Shown here: positions 27,301 to 34,539 of the stretch, piece after piece
Layout of the letters: each line of letters begins with the position of its first letter
Numbering within the stretch: the first letter of the stretch is position 1
Source: Butyrivibrio sp.
GTDB lineage: Bacteria; Bacillota; Clostridia; Lachnospirales; Lachnospiraceae
Length of the DNA: 37,456 nt
Direction of reading: 5' to 3'
Assembly: GCA_015056655.1 (NCBI GenBank)
Contig: SVFV01000034.1
Span: 1-37,456 of the forward strand
Notes under the pieces: generated by a model
Told to the model about the DNA's origin: nothing
Databases searched by the model: none
The model's input: only the letters and a program-made list of their open reading frames with translations
Translations under genes and position numbers: made by a program

Positions 27301-27461
27301 TTCTCCTGATTAGCTGACAATTCAAATAATTTTTCTGCAAGATATGCTGAACGGATATTTAACTCCTTATAGGTATATCCACCCTCAATATCAAGCACTG
27401 CCTGATTATCAGGATACTCCTTAACACATTCAAGAAATTTGGAAAAAACTGTTCCCCTCAT
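21390..27461 (-). CDS. Two-module non-ribosomal peptide synthetase, A-T-C-A-T-C
   Basis: A 2023-aa NRPS. Module 1: A1 (about 1-485; A3 YTSGSTGKPKG 154-164, A5 VYGSTETGS, A7 FHSGDY, A8 GRKDRMVKVRGYRVELGEIE, A10 Lys472) and T1 (DFFDYGGTSLSA, carrier Ser527). Module 2: C1 (about 575-1000), A2 (about 1010-1515; YTSGSTGRPKG, VYGPTECTM, GRLDNQIKLRGFRIELDEIE, Lys1510) and T2 (DFFDLGGDSLKA, Ser1567). A terminal C domain (about 1620-2023) has intact HHLLMDG (1747-1753). Two oddities: A1 has Val201 where amino-acid-activating domains have the amino-binding Asp (A2 keeps Asp1227), and C1 reads HLIFFDG (702-708), so the second, catalytic His is Leu. No thioesterase, reductase, MbtH or phosphopantetheinyl transferase is in the window. 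GGTG precedes the ATG by 12 bases. Product unknown; an acylated or esterified amino acid derivative is inferred. Confidence 0.95.
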   Translation of the reverse strand: MRGTVFSKFLECVKEYPDNQAVLDIEGGYTYKELNIRSAYLAEKLFELSANQENKRVAVYIPRTKDYLIAFLGILRAGFVVIPIEGEYPVERVKSIMENAGSRILITCSDRADAFSGVSVLKLDELFADKITEKNVKDLSLDNSDPDIEGYILYTSGSTGKPKGVLHKQSMLNFPFTLFEHLRLDLKGPVRTLCIAGVNFVASIVDLVPSITSGGYVYIANEVERKNMDMLYSLILKRDIVGMFMAPSLYGVMSKLYDELPLKYVILGGEKVDQSIIKGKIECEVYGSTETGSTLIHRAYEGKAGSIGKPADDIDIMLVDEDGNEIKKEGEIGELCVSSDYVSIGYIGLPEENAAKFVEKNGKIYFHSGDYVAYDESGDVIFHGRKDRMVKVRGYRVELGEIEKVLDGFEGVEEIACVDVMVNNNANICCYYTGKEMSPEKLKEYSGKFLPDYMIPDFFILLDEMPRNERGKVDYLNLKAREISTATAEYEPPVTETEKFVCEAFENVLSLEKVSVLADFFDYGGTSLSAALLINILGEKGYAASFQDVLANPTPRALSEFLNSDNKLERPELNREFYPLTKTQLGIYLESITGGSKETYTTSYLAKAKEGVTADELVEAAKKVVDAHPNMKYVITAENGGMPHMVIKPSAEIEIKVFDGTDEDRLDFMKEFMPVVPMMDELLFHFAVYRTSTRCYFALKSHLIFFDGTAISLFISEMNRALSGQELLGEDFSIQHVGMYEEKLLSDGSHDAARDYYLDLFKDFEDVPALTGDLNGQLTPGVSKNLRYDPKTLKATEVKAFCDKLRISESSFFQGAMAILLTKYLSSGRVSFSTVYNGRGLPEMNNTMGTLIKRIPVCGDLSKDMAVEEFLKKMSKQLFSSMSNDIYSFDEVLKTCPVNEDVEFIYQGDLFTDNMGTAAGESLLEGDSWFMENYHTGMVTGCMSIQFFSTDGLYNMTLEYRNERFSEEYVRRFAQDLFTVAKGLLTAGKVSEISLLTEEDKKELKGFNDTAIDIGFTPVHIQIHEAALKNPDKLAVIAEGKKLTFRELDLVTGKLASILKREGVGTDKLVGVLFERQVWAYVAEIAILKAGGAFVPFITDYPDDRILFCMDDADSKILLTTKEAVAGRELENQGFKILTIEELFGESQEEILKSIDSMKDEAVLADSAKTDLAYCIYTSGSTGRPKGVMIEHLNIANYVHRNEKSLEIMHYAAPDRVNLAIAAFSFDVSVVEEFVPLCNGNTVVMATEAEIHNPADFARLVKETGANGITCTPTYLLSLLEIPESREAIGQFTFFDIGAEAFPAQLYGKLRELRDDSVILNVYGPTECTMGCSAVVMDGSEIVTVGPPIANTYFYVADSFGNELPALMKGELIICGDQVGRGYVKLPDKTAAAFFKHNGMRAYHSGDLAAFTKDGEVRIFGRLDNQIKLRGFRIELDEIEKVISEYPGIASSAALVKKSGTLEYLAGYYTAMEEISEESLRKHLQEKLPEYMVPSILISLEKMPQTSNGKIDRKALPDPDIKEMKAEYVAPSTEVEIALCKAFEKALKLEENSVGVLDDFFDLGGDSLKAMIALSETQIEGLTAADIFQFRTPRNIDVELTKRSKLGSLDDREEEARKEAHILTPMQVEMIDLQLFRPDSTMWSNLHFLVRFGEEIDAQRLCDAVNKAIENHPALSVKFFYDENCELKQKYEPGLVKKVSVKEILPSTEEALPHILVLPFDKILNSCLCKVNVFKGQKGSYLFMDVHHLLMDGGSLGIVLADIVNAYYGRELSKDYYFSLISLEEDRINSGKMEEDRKATFERYGDVDWCRTLEFDGNENEAELENYLKRLSFDPDMVRKAEERTGVTISVMAIAAALMTLSKITGENDVCVNWIFNNRLSPEAENSVGMLIKNLPAAIRMDEMKSTKDILLSVKEQVAFGIAHNTYDSIAQDLSPYKNEWVEVNLQLGINGDELDELNPELIELDDEFSAAAGCIELELLENEQGDGMYDSELEYSSRLHSKETMKKFHELYIETLEKIVSE

Positions 27462-27503
27462 AAGTCTTTACACCTTTCCTATTAATGCTTTCTATATTTT
27501 TAT

Positions 27504-27579
27504 AAAAAAACAGAGCACAAATTCGGAACAAAAATAATAACCTACATAGTTATTGATTTTCATCCGGATTGTGCTCTGT
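27504..27579 (-). terminator. Large composite terminator between the GPH operon and the NRPS gene
   Basis: On the minus strand ACAGAGCACAA (27579-27569) pairs with TTTGTGCTCTGT near 27522-27510; TCCGGA and TTCCG extend the stem. A smaller hairpin (AATAAC/GTTATT) is nested inside. Seven T residues follow at 27510-27504. It is strong and well formed. It ends only 42 bases before the NRPS start codon, leaving little room for a separate promoter. Confidence 0.88.
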
Positions 27580-27597
27580 CATAAAAGTCATATAAAA

Positions 27598-28953
27598 TCA
27601 GCCCTTCTTAAGCTCATCAATCTTTTTCAATATCATATTTTCATTATACATCAAGAAGAGGCATGCGCCAATAAGACATGTAATTGTTGCAATAACAGCA
27701 GAAGCTCTGTAAGAAGCAGGTGTCTTCGCAACTGTTACAGATGTGAATACAACCATAGCTATTGCCTGTCCCATCTTAAATGCAAAGGTTCTTGCAGCAA
27801 AGAACATACCTGATCTGTCCTCTCCTGTTTCAAGTCTGTTCCACTCAGCAACGTCTGCAACACAGGCCTGCGGAAGTATTCCAAGGATTGCCATGGGTAT
27901 TGCAGCTGTCACAGCAATGATGAAGCCCCAGTGAAGTCCCTTTCCGCAAAGTGATGTGATAAGGAATACAGCAGCGTATGAGAAAAAGCCGATAACAATA
28001 AGTGTCTTCTTTCCAACCTTAGGTGCAAGCTTATTAACTACAGGATAAAGACATACGCTTATGAATGTCATTGTAGCTGTAAGTACAAAGGTCCAGGTGT
28101 CCTCAATCTCCATGAGCTTTGTCTCATAGAATGCAAGACCTGTCTGGAAAAGTGTAAGTGCAAAGAAGTAAATTACATCGCTGTAAACAAATCTTCTAAA
28201 CTGTCTCACAGAGAATGTCTTAAGCAGTGAGCTGAATGCCTTTGTCTGGCTGGGCTTTGACTCGATGTAGGCTCTCTCATTTATGTAGAATGAAGGAATC
28301 AGCATTGCGATGCAAGCAATTCCAGCCATAATAGCAACTGCAAGTCTGATTGAACCAGCCTGGCCTACGGCTCCCTCAAACATTGATGCCACGTTAGGAA
28401 GCATGAAGGAAATACTCTGACCAACAATAAATGTAAATGAAATGTATGTTGATACGTTAATTCTGTGCTCCTGTGTATCACCAAGCTCAGCTATAAGAGC
28501 ATTATAAGGTGTGCAGAAAATTGTCATAAACAGATAGAACACCATAAGGAGAATGAAAAGCACAAGGTCATTTACAACGATATTTCCTGTCTGAGGGAGT
28601 GTGAAGAGTCCGATTGTTGCAAGAGCAAACGGAATTGCTACTGCTCTCATGAAAGGAATTCTTCTTCCGCCTTTAAAGTTACTGCCATCAGACCATCCAG
28701 CTATAAGCGGATCTGTTATAGCATCAAAAATACGACCAACTGCAAGTACTAGTCCAAAAAGTGTCAGTTTAAACAGAATAGGCTCCTGTGTGATACCTGT
28801 AGCAAAAATACCAGTGTTAGGATTATTTGCATCAGGGCTTCCTGTATAGTAGTAAACCATCCAGTTTGACACAACACCTGACAACAGACTCCATCCAAAC
28901 TGGCCTATGGCAAAGATCCATAAAAGCCCATTAGTTATCTGTTTCTTATTCAT
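27598..28953 (-). CDS. GPH-family (glycoside-pentoside-hexuronide) cation symporter, first copy
   Basis: A 451-aa membrane protein with about 12 helices of the MFS_2/MelB type. Typical cytoplasmic motifs are visible: GRIFDAITDPLIAGWSDGSNFKGGRRIPFM (about 73-102) and, after helix 4, FCTPYNALIAELGDTQEHRINVSTY. It carries the conserved Asp pair region of GPH carriers and should import a glycoside with Na+ or H+. GGGAGGAAGG precedes the ATG. It lies 52 bases downstream of a second GPH gene and ends at the large terminator, so it is the last gene of the GH2 operon. Sequence similarity to its neighbour is low by eye, so it is not a recent duplicate. Confidence 0.93.
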   Translation of the reverse strand: MNKKQITNGLLWIFAIGQFGWSLLSGVVSNWMVYYYTGSPDANNPNTGIFATGITQEPILFKLTLFGLVLAVGRIFDAITDPLIAGWSDGSNFKGGRRIPFMRAVAIPFALATIGLFTLPQTGNIVVNDLVLFILLMVFYLFMTIFCTPYNALIAELGDTQEHRINVSTYISFTFIVGQSISFMLPNVASMFEGAVGQAGSIRLAVAIMAGIACIAMLIPSFYINERAYIESKPSQTKAFSSLLKTFSVRQFRRFVYSDVIYFFALTLFQTGLAFYETKLMEIEDTWTFVLTATMTFISVCLYPVVNKLAPKVGKKTLIVIGFFSYAAVFLITSLCGKGLHWGFIIAVTAAIPMAILGILPQACVADVAEWNRLETGEDRSGMFFAARTFAFKMGQAIAMVVFTSVTVAKTPASYRASAVIATITCLIGACLFLMYNENMILKKIDELKKG

Positions 28954-29005
28954 TTAAATACCTTCCTCCCATGTCCTTTTTTCAATGAACAAATAAAACA
29001 TTAAA

Positions 29006-30433
29006 TTATTTTCTGCTGGCGATTTCAGCAGTGATTTCTTCAATCTTTTCATCTGTTAAGATGTATTTCTTTTTAAACCAGAAGATTGCAAATACAACAC
29101 CAATAATAGGAATAATTGTCATTGTCATGCGAAGTCCCATCTTCTGAACAGCCTCTACCCCAACAGAGTAATCAATCTCAGTTGCTGCTTCTGCAGTATC
29201 GTTACTAAGTGAAAGTACCTGAAGTGCAAGGGCTGCTATGAATGCGGATACACCAGAAGCAAGCTTTACAACAAAGGTCTGCATAGAAAAAATAACAGAC
29301 TCATCTCTACGGTTATTCTTAAGTTCACCATAATCAACAGTGTTTGCAAGGAATACTGTTGTGATTACAGAAAGCATTCCGTTTGCAGCGAAGATAAAGA
29401 ATCCAGGAATAAAGAGGATGTAAACATTATCCATAGCTGTTGATGCAAGAATAAGAAGTGAAATATAACCTGCAATAGCCATTCCCATGCTGATGAAGTA
29501 AATCTTTATTGATGTAAAGAATCTTCTAAGGAATGGATAAAGAATCATCATGGCAAGGATCTGCATTCCACCACCAAAGGTTGAGAACAGTGTATAAGCA
29601 TCTCTCCACTTAACTCCACCAAAATCGTACTTAAAGAAGTAGATTACAAGATTTGATGTGATGTAGATTGAGCAGTTTACGATTACAATAGCAACAACTA
29701 CTGCCATAGCCTGATCGTTCTGAATAAGCGCTCTGAACATTTCACCGATAGAAGCAGTCTTCATATCGACTGTTGATTTTTCTTTTACATTGATACAGCA
29801 GATTACAGTGAAAACCACAAACAAAACTGCAACTACAAGTGTAAAGTATGAAAATCCAACTCTTTCAATCTCTCTGTCTGTAAGTCCCTGACCGCCAAAC
29901 ATTCTTCCAAGTGCAGCAACAGACATTACAGTAACGATAGAAATGATAGCTGAGCCAACACCAGCGCAGGAACGGGCAAGTGTAGTGAGACCTTCTCTTT
30001 CCTTACCACCCTCTGTGAAAGCAGGAATCATTGACCAGTAAGGAATGTCCATCATTGTATATGTAACCCCCCACAGGATATAAGTTACTGCTGCATAAGT
30101 TACAAGGCCGCTTCCTGAAAGTGTCGGCGGTGCAGTAAACATAAGATAAAGAACGATTGCATTGGTTACAGTTCCGATTAAAAGCCAGGGTCTGAATTTA
30201 CCCCATTTTGTTTTTGTCTTACCAACAATTGCTCCCATGACAGGATCATTAAAAGCATCAAATACGCGGGCAACCATAAGGATTACGCCCATAGCTGCTG
30301 CACTGACTCCAAGAATATCCTGGAAATAATAAAGTACGTAAGAAGCGGAAAGCATATATACCATGTCTTTTCCTACTGCTCCAAGACCATAAGACGCTTT
30401 AGCTGCTCCTGATAATTTGTTATTTTCGCTCAT
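29006..30433 (-). CDS. GPH-family cation symporter, second copy (MelB-like)
   Basis: A 475-aa carrier with 12 helices. It carries the classical GPH signature ARVFDAFNDPVMGAIVGKTKTKWGKFRPWLLIGT (about 50-83) and MDIPYWSMIPAFTEGGKEREGLTTLARS after helix 4. It is closer to textbook MelB/XynB/UidB-type carriers than the neighbouring GPH protein. Start: AAGGGAGAG overlaps the previous gene's end, and the ATG lies 5 bases after that stop codon, so translation is coupled to the GT-like gene. The likely substrate is an oligosaccharide or glucuronide matched to the GH2 enzyme encoded in the same operon. Confidence 0.95.
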   Translation of the reverse strand: MSENNKLSGAAKASYGLGAVGKDMVYMLSASYVLYYFQDILGVSAAAMGVILMVARVFDAFNDPVMGAIVGKTKTKWGKFRPWLLIGTVTNAIVLYLMFTAPPTLSGSGLVTYAAVTYILWGVTYTMMDIPYWSMIPAFTEGGKEREGLTTLARSCAGVGSAIISIVTVMSVAALGRMFGGQGLTDREIERVGFSYFTLVVAVLFVVFTVICCINVKEKSTVDMKTASIGEMFRALIQNDQAMAVVVAIVIVNCSIYITSNLVIYFFKYDFGGVKWRDAYTLFSTFGGGMQILAMMILYPFLRRFFTSIKIYFISMGMAIAGYISLLILASTAMDNVYILFIPGFFIFAANGMLSVITTVFLANTVDYGELKNNRRDESVIFSMQTFVVKLASGVSAFIAALALQVLSLSNDTAEAATEIDYSVGVEAVQKMGLRMTMTIIPIIGVVFAIFWFKKKYILTDEKIEEITAEIASRK

Positions 30434-30438
30434 TTATA

Positions 30439-31920
30439 TTACTCTCCCTTTTTCATCCCCATTGCGAGCTCAACAACCTTGTAAGCTCCGTCATAGAGGC
30501 CGGCCTTTTTGTTCTCTACGATGCATCCACACATTTCATCAAGAAGATCTGTCTCAAGGAACTGTGATAACATCTGCTCAGTGTGAGGAATGTCTCTGCA
30601 CTCCAGGGTTCCATCTCCAACCTCTGCTGAGTGAATAGCTCCCCACATCTCATGCTTACCAACTCTTTTGATAAAGAGCTTGGGAACAGGATAAAATGCA
30701 AGTTCACTGGGCTTTGTAACAAGTACATCGCAGCTTCTCATGAGAAGGTTTGTGCAATATACTGCTTCAAATATATTTCCATGCCAGAAGCCATGAATTC
30801 CTGTAACTTCTGTATTTTCATCAAGTGCGCTTTCTGCAAAAGCCTCGGTATCCTTGAAATCTCCAAGATGCTCATGGATATGGTTTTTCATTTCAGGAAT
30901 CTCATTCTTAAGATCCTCCCAAACCTGCTTGTAGTCACCTACGTTAACATAAAGGGCAGCCTTATTCTTTTCGATGTAAGGAAGAAGGTACTTTATGATT
31001 GCAGCAAAGATTTCCTTCTGCGCTCCTGCTCCACCAATTGTAAGAAGGAATCTCATGGGCTTTCCATTCTTCCTTCTGTTCATTCTTGCTTCGCAGTCAG
31101 CCTCAATATTGGATACAAGCTCATGGTCGATGTAGTGACCTGTATAAACAAGTGAATCCTTTGGCATAGGCTTACATACTGTCTTCTTATTCATACCATT
31201 AAGGATTCTGTATCCCATATATGCATTTCTACACTGTATTGTGTGAATACTGCCTTCTGAAAGGTGAAGAGCCATGGGCCAGTTATCAGGTATGGCATTT
31301 ACTACATTTTTCATTCCAGCGTGTATAGCTGCCTGAGCAGGCCATACGTGAGTTGCTATAACAGGAATATCCTTGGGCACATTTCTGTAAACAGGTGCCA
31401 TAAGCTCAGCATTTTTCTGGTCAGCTGCATTGTAAGACAACGCTCTGAAGCCCTCATAGTTTGTAGGCTCCCACACAAGCTTATTAAAAATAGGATTCTT
31501 TGAAAGTCTTGATCCAAGAGAATAAAGATCATTCTGTGCACTAATAACCTTTGTGCAGGTTGTGTGAGGATAGGAATTCAAATCCATCCAGTAGGGTGTA
31601 TAGCCAAGGTGCTTAGCACAGGAAGCCATAGCCATACTTATGCGGTAGTGACCAAAGCCCATTCTGATATTACCAACGATAAGTCCCTTTTCATTGTCAA
31701 AAGGAAAGCTTCCTTCAGTTGATGCATTTTCCTCTAAGACCTCTATGTTCTTAACACCAAGAAGGTCTCCTATGTATTCATTCTTAACCACCTTTACAGG
31801 GTAGTTCTTGTTTGTGTCATCCCCAAACTTTCTAATAAACTTCTTCTTTGATTTTTCAGCCTTTGAGTAAACGCTCTCGGGCATGATATTCCCAAATATC
31901 TCCTTCGCTCTATCAGACAT
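30439..31920 (-). CDS. Uncharacterised GT-B-fold-like protein in the GH2/GPH operon
   Basis: A 493-aa soluble protein that I cannot place in a named family. Features resemble the MurG/MGDG-synthase (GT28) type of GT-B glycosyltransferases. There is an N-terminal lobe with GNIRMGFGHYRISMAMAS (83-100, like the GxGH donor/acceptor loop). A second lobe opens with FLLTIGGAGAQKE (about 288-300), and a late motif LVTKPSELAFYPVPK resembles the TKPG segment of that family. His/Trp-rich stretches are frequent (THVWPAQAAIH, GIHGFWHGN). There is no signal peptide or membrane segment. It overlaps the GH2 stop by 8 bases (ATGTCTGA) and is coupled to the GPH gene downstream, so its function should be tied to the imported glycoside. 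Glycosyltransferase, phosphorylase or epimerase activity are all possible. Confidence 0.75.
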   Translation of the reverse strand: MSDRAKEIFGNIMPESVYSKAEKSKKKFIRKFGDDTNKNYPVKVVKNEYIGDLLGVKNIEVLEENASTEGSFPFDNEKGLIVGNIRMGFGHYRISMAMASCAKHLGYTPYWMDLNSYPHTTCTKVISAQNDLYSLGSRLSKNPIFNKLVWEPTNYEGFRALSYNAADQKNAELMAPVYRNVPKDIPVIATHVWPAQAAIHAGMKNVVNAIPDNWPMALHLSEGSIHTIQCRNAYMGYRILNGMNKKTVCKPMPKDSLVYTGHYIDHELVSNIEADCEARMNRRKNGKPMRFLLTIGGAGAQKEIFAAIIKYLLPYIEKNKAALYVNVGDYKQVWEDLKNEIPEMKNHIHEHLGDFKDTEAFAESALDENTEVTGIHGFWHGNIFEAVYCTNLLMRSCDVLVTKPSELAFYPVPKLFIKRVGKHEMWGAIHSAEVGDGTLECRDIPHTEQMLSQFLETDLLDEMCGCIVENKKAGLYDGAYKVVELAMGMKKGE

Positions 31921-34402
31921 TAAGGCTATCTCCTTCCTCTACATTAAACGTTATTTCTTTTTTGTACTTCGTACCCACAAACATGGTGATCAAAAGCTTT
32001 CCAGTGGAACCCTGGCGTCTCTTTGTTTTCACATAACAGCCTGCCATTCCACCTCTAAGCGCCACATGCTTTGGTCCGATCAGTTCTATAGCTCCTTCTG
32101 TCTTAAGCTTTACGGAATCGCTAAAGTACGGGATAACGTTTCCGTTCTGATCTACTGCTCTTATTCTGACTGCCGCTACATCATAGCTTTCGTCATCAAC
32201 AAGATTAGTGCTGCTGGCAACTGCCTCCAGCCTGACCTTGGATACTGTCTCTTTGGTAACAGTCTTTACAACCTTACCATCCTTAATCGCTTCAAATCTG
32301 AAGCTTGTGGCCTCTCCGCCCCAGTCGCCAATATAGCGCTGGTACATATCCACGATGTCCTTAACGGACATTCCATGAAATGCCATCATTCTAAAGCCTG
32401 TAACCTTATCTGATGCCTTAAGACCTTCCATTCCATATCTGGCAGCGGTATTCAATGCTTCCTTAACCTTCTCTGCCATGTTTCCAGAGAATTTCTCATT
32501 TTCAGCAATCTGGTTTCCAATAAAGTCATCAACCAGAATCGGGCCATTCTTCATATTTTTGAAAGGAGAATCCTCATGCTTGTACTCTTTTATGAAGATG
32601 TCATTCTTATACATCTTTACTGAATCAGCATTTGTGAAAATCCAGATGTCTCCACGAATGCACTGTGGATGCTCTCCAATATCCATAGCAGAAGAAAGCT
32701 CAAGCACAACATCCTCTTCGCCCTGGGCGGCATATACGCTGGCTGCCATCTTGGGATTTCTGTACATATCCATGACTCCGTGATAGCAGATTCTGTCACC
32801 AGAGCCAAAATCCTTGTGGGTATTGTAGTCAAACATACACCAGCCAAATCCGCCTGCAACATCCTCTTCACCTGCTATTGCATCAAGAACCTTTACATGG
32901 CGCATAGCATGTTCACATCTGTGCTCTTCATCATCGAAGGTCTTTGTGGGATACATATGTCCATTGTATTCAGTGACAAGATATCCCTTTTCCATATCAG
33001 GTGTGGCAGCCTTCTTTTTCATGCAGCCAGGCTTCTTACCATCAAATGAGAAGTCATTGTATGTATAGACATCCTCCAAAAGCTGCATTTTTGCAGAAGC
33101 CTTAACACCACCTGTCTGTCTCGAAGGATCAAGCTCATGAGCAAGGGCATTTGTTCTTGTGTAAAACTCCTCATCATCAGCTGACTCGTTAATGCGAACA
33201 CCCCAGATTATGATTGAAGGATGGTTTCTATACTGAAGTATCATCTCCCTCTCATTTTCAAGCGCCTGTTTTTTCCATTCCTCATCTCCGATGTGCTGCC
33301 ATCCCGGAATCTCCATGAATACCATGATTCCAAGCCTGTCACACTCATCTATGAAATGCTGTGACTGAGGGTAATGTGAGCATCTAACTGCGTTTACACA
33401 AAGCTCCTCTTTAAGGATTCTTGCATCCTCTATCTGCATGCTCTTTGGCATAGCGTAGCCAACATAAGGGAATGACTGATGTCTGTTAAGTCCTCTTATA
33501 TTCAGCTTTCTGCCATTTAAGTAAAATCCATCTGCTTCAAATACTGCATTTCTAAAGCCAAAGTTTACTTTCTTTTCATCAACGAGCTCGTCGTTTCTGA
33601 ATATCCTTATTGAAAGCTCATACATTGCCGGATTATCAACATCCCAAAGGACAACAGGAAGTGTATGGTAGTCAAGCTGCATATTAGGCTTAGCTGGCTT
33701 TTCTACAAGTTCTTTTTCTTCTTTATATTCATCCGCATAACCGTCAGGAATGTCACCGGATATACGCTTTATGCTTTCCTTTAAAATGCAGCCGTGTAAG
33801 TCGCCTAACAGTTCAATTGAAGCATGAATAAATGAGCTGACAGCTTTAGGAGCAAGCTTCTCCTCCAAAGTAATCTCACCAAGTGAAGCTTTTACATCCG
33901 TTGTAACCACAACATCGCTAATATATGACTTCTCAGTAATTTCAAAGAAAACGTCTCTATACAAGCCGCCATAGGTCATATAATCAACTACAAATCCAAA
34001 TGGCGGAACATTTAAGGATTCCCTGCTGTCGAGTTTAACAACAAGCACATTCTCCTCGTTGTATTTAATCTTGTCTGTAATATCAAAAGAAAACGCAGTG
34101 TAACCTGAGGAATGCTTTCCAAGAAGCTCTCCATTCAGATATACATAAGCCTCGTGCGCAGCTCCCATAAAGGTAACCGCCACTCTCTTGTCATTCCAGA
34201 AAGGCTCTGGTCTGAACTTCTTCCTATAGCAGGTAACCTTTTGATATATCTCATCATTAAAATAATTGAAAGGAGTTACCGAAACGGTATGAGGGATGCG
34301 GACATTAGCCATATCAGTGTCCTGATAGTCTGGCTGTATCATCGCATCCTTGAATTCATCAGAATATTTCCAGTCGTTATTTAAATAAAGTATTTTCCTC
34401 AT
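31913..34402 (-). CDS. Glycoside hydrolase family 2 (beta-galactosidase/glucuronidase type)
   Basis: A cytoplasmic 829-aa retaining glycosidase with no signal peptide. The N-terminal sugar-binding jelly roll (1-160; FMGAAHEAYVYLNGELLGKHSSGYTAFSFDIT) is followed by an immunoglobulin-like domain. A TIM barrel follows (about 290-570), with FYLNGRKLNIRGLNRHQSFP, acid/base Glu406 in WGVRINES and nucleophile Glu478 in LVTEYNGH. C-terminal beta domains (about 690-829) resemble the DUF4982-type and invasin-like tails of GH2 enzymes. All catalytic residues are present. Substrate specificity (galactoside, glucuronide or other) cannot be fixed; I do not see the Asn-x-Lys glucuronidase motif. It is the first gene of a four-gene operon with the GT-like protein and two symporters, preceded by a promoter/operator region. 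Confidence 0.93.
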   Translation of the reverse strand: MRKILYLNNDWKYSDEFKDAMIQPDYQDTDMANVRIPHTVSVTPFNYFNDEIYQKVTCYRKKFRPEPFWNDKRVAVTFMGAAHEAYVYLNGELLGKHSSGYTAFSFDITDKIKYNEENVLVVKLDSRESLNVPPFGFVVDYMTYGGLYRDVFFEITEKSYISDVVVTTDVKASLGEITLEEKLAPKAVSSFIHASIELLGDLHGCILKESIKRISGDIPDGYADEYKEEKELVEKPAKPNMQLDYHTLPVVLWDVDNPAMYELSIRIFRNDELVDEKKVNFGFRNAVFEADGFYLNGRKLNIRGLNRHQSFPYVGYAMPKSMQIEDARILKEELCVNAVRCSHYPQSQHFIDECDRLGIMVFMEIPGWQHIGDEEWKKQALENEREMILQYRNHPSIIIWGVRINESADDEEFYTRTNALAHELDPSRQTGGVKASAKMQLLEDVYTYNDFSFDGKKPGCMKKKAATPDMEKGYLVTEYNGHMYPTKTFDDEEHRCEHAMRHVKVLDAIAGEEDVAGGFGWCMFDYNTHKDFGSGDRICYHGVMDMYRNPKMAASVYAAQGEEDVVLELSSAMDIGEHPQCIRGDIWIFTNADSVKMYKNDIFIKEYKHEDSPFKNMKNGPILVDDFIGNQIAENEKFSGNMAEKVKEALNTAARYGMEGLKASDKVTGFRMMAFHGMSVKDIVDMYQRYIGDWGGEATSFRFEAIKDGKVVKTVTKETVSKVRLEAVASSTNLVDDESYDVAAVRIRAVDQNGNVIPYFSDSVKLKTEGAIELIGPKHVALRGGMAGCYVKTKRRQGSTGKLLITMFVGTKYKKEITFNVEEGDSLNV

Positions 34403-34417
34403 ATCTTTGCCTCATCC

Positions 34418-34433
34418 TGGGAAACGTGAAACA
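34418..34433. promoter_or_regulatory. GAAACG-containing pseudo-palindrome in the GH2 leader
   Basis: TGGGAAACGTGAAACA lies between the inferred start site and the GH2 ATG. GAAACG also occurs at 34487-34492, and inverted as CGTTTC at 34507-34512. The three half-sites flank the promoter. Centres of CG between purine/pyrimidine arms are typical of LacI-family or catabolite sites, but the match to the cre consensus is poor. Confidence 0.4.
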
Positions 34434-34456
34434 GGCCTACGGTTTCTAATCATATA

Positions 34457-34479
34457 CATGGTAACATTCGACTACCATG
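34457..34479. promoter_or_regulatory. Inverted repeat CATGGTA-N9-TACCATG overlapping the GH2 promoter
   Basis: Perfect 7-bp arms separated by nine bases. The repeat covers the -10 box and most of the spacer of the predicted promoter, the usual place for a repressor operator. No regulator gene is adjacent. Confidence 0.55.
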
Positions 34480-34486
34480 ATATCAA
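34458..34486 (-). promoter_or_regulatory. Promoter of the GH2 operon
   Basis: On the minus strand TTGATA (34486-34481, five of six consensus bases) and TACCAT (34463-34458, four of six) are 17 bases apart. The predicted start is about 50 bases before the GH2 ATG. Confidence 0.6.
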
Positions 34487-34539
34487 GAAACGCATTAAAC
34501 AAATTTCGTTTCCCTCATTTGTGCAAAAATACAAAGAAC

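Noticed and set aside
21390..27461. First A domain as an acetyl-CoA synthetase or separate fatty-acid ligase
   Set aside because: It is directly followed by a carrier domain and a condensation-like domain in one chain and has the NRPS A-domain motif order.
27504..27579. Riboswitch upstream of the NRPS
   Set aside because: The structure is a single long stem with one nested hairpin and a T tract; no conserved aptamer of a known class is visible.
32478..33049. Plus-strand reading frames opposite the GH2 gene
   Set aside because: They lie antisense to a gene with intact catalytic motifs and lack ribosome binding sites; they are shadows of its codon pattern.
34418..34433. Catabolite-responsive element (cre)
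   Set aside because: The centre CG fits, but flanking positions do not match the TGWNANCGNTNWCA consensus, so I kept it only as an unspecified regulatory candidate.
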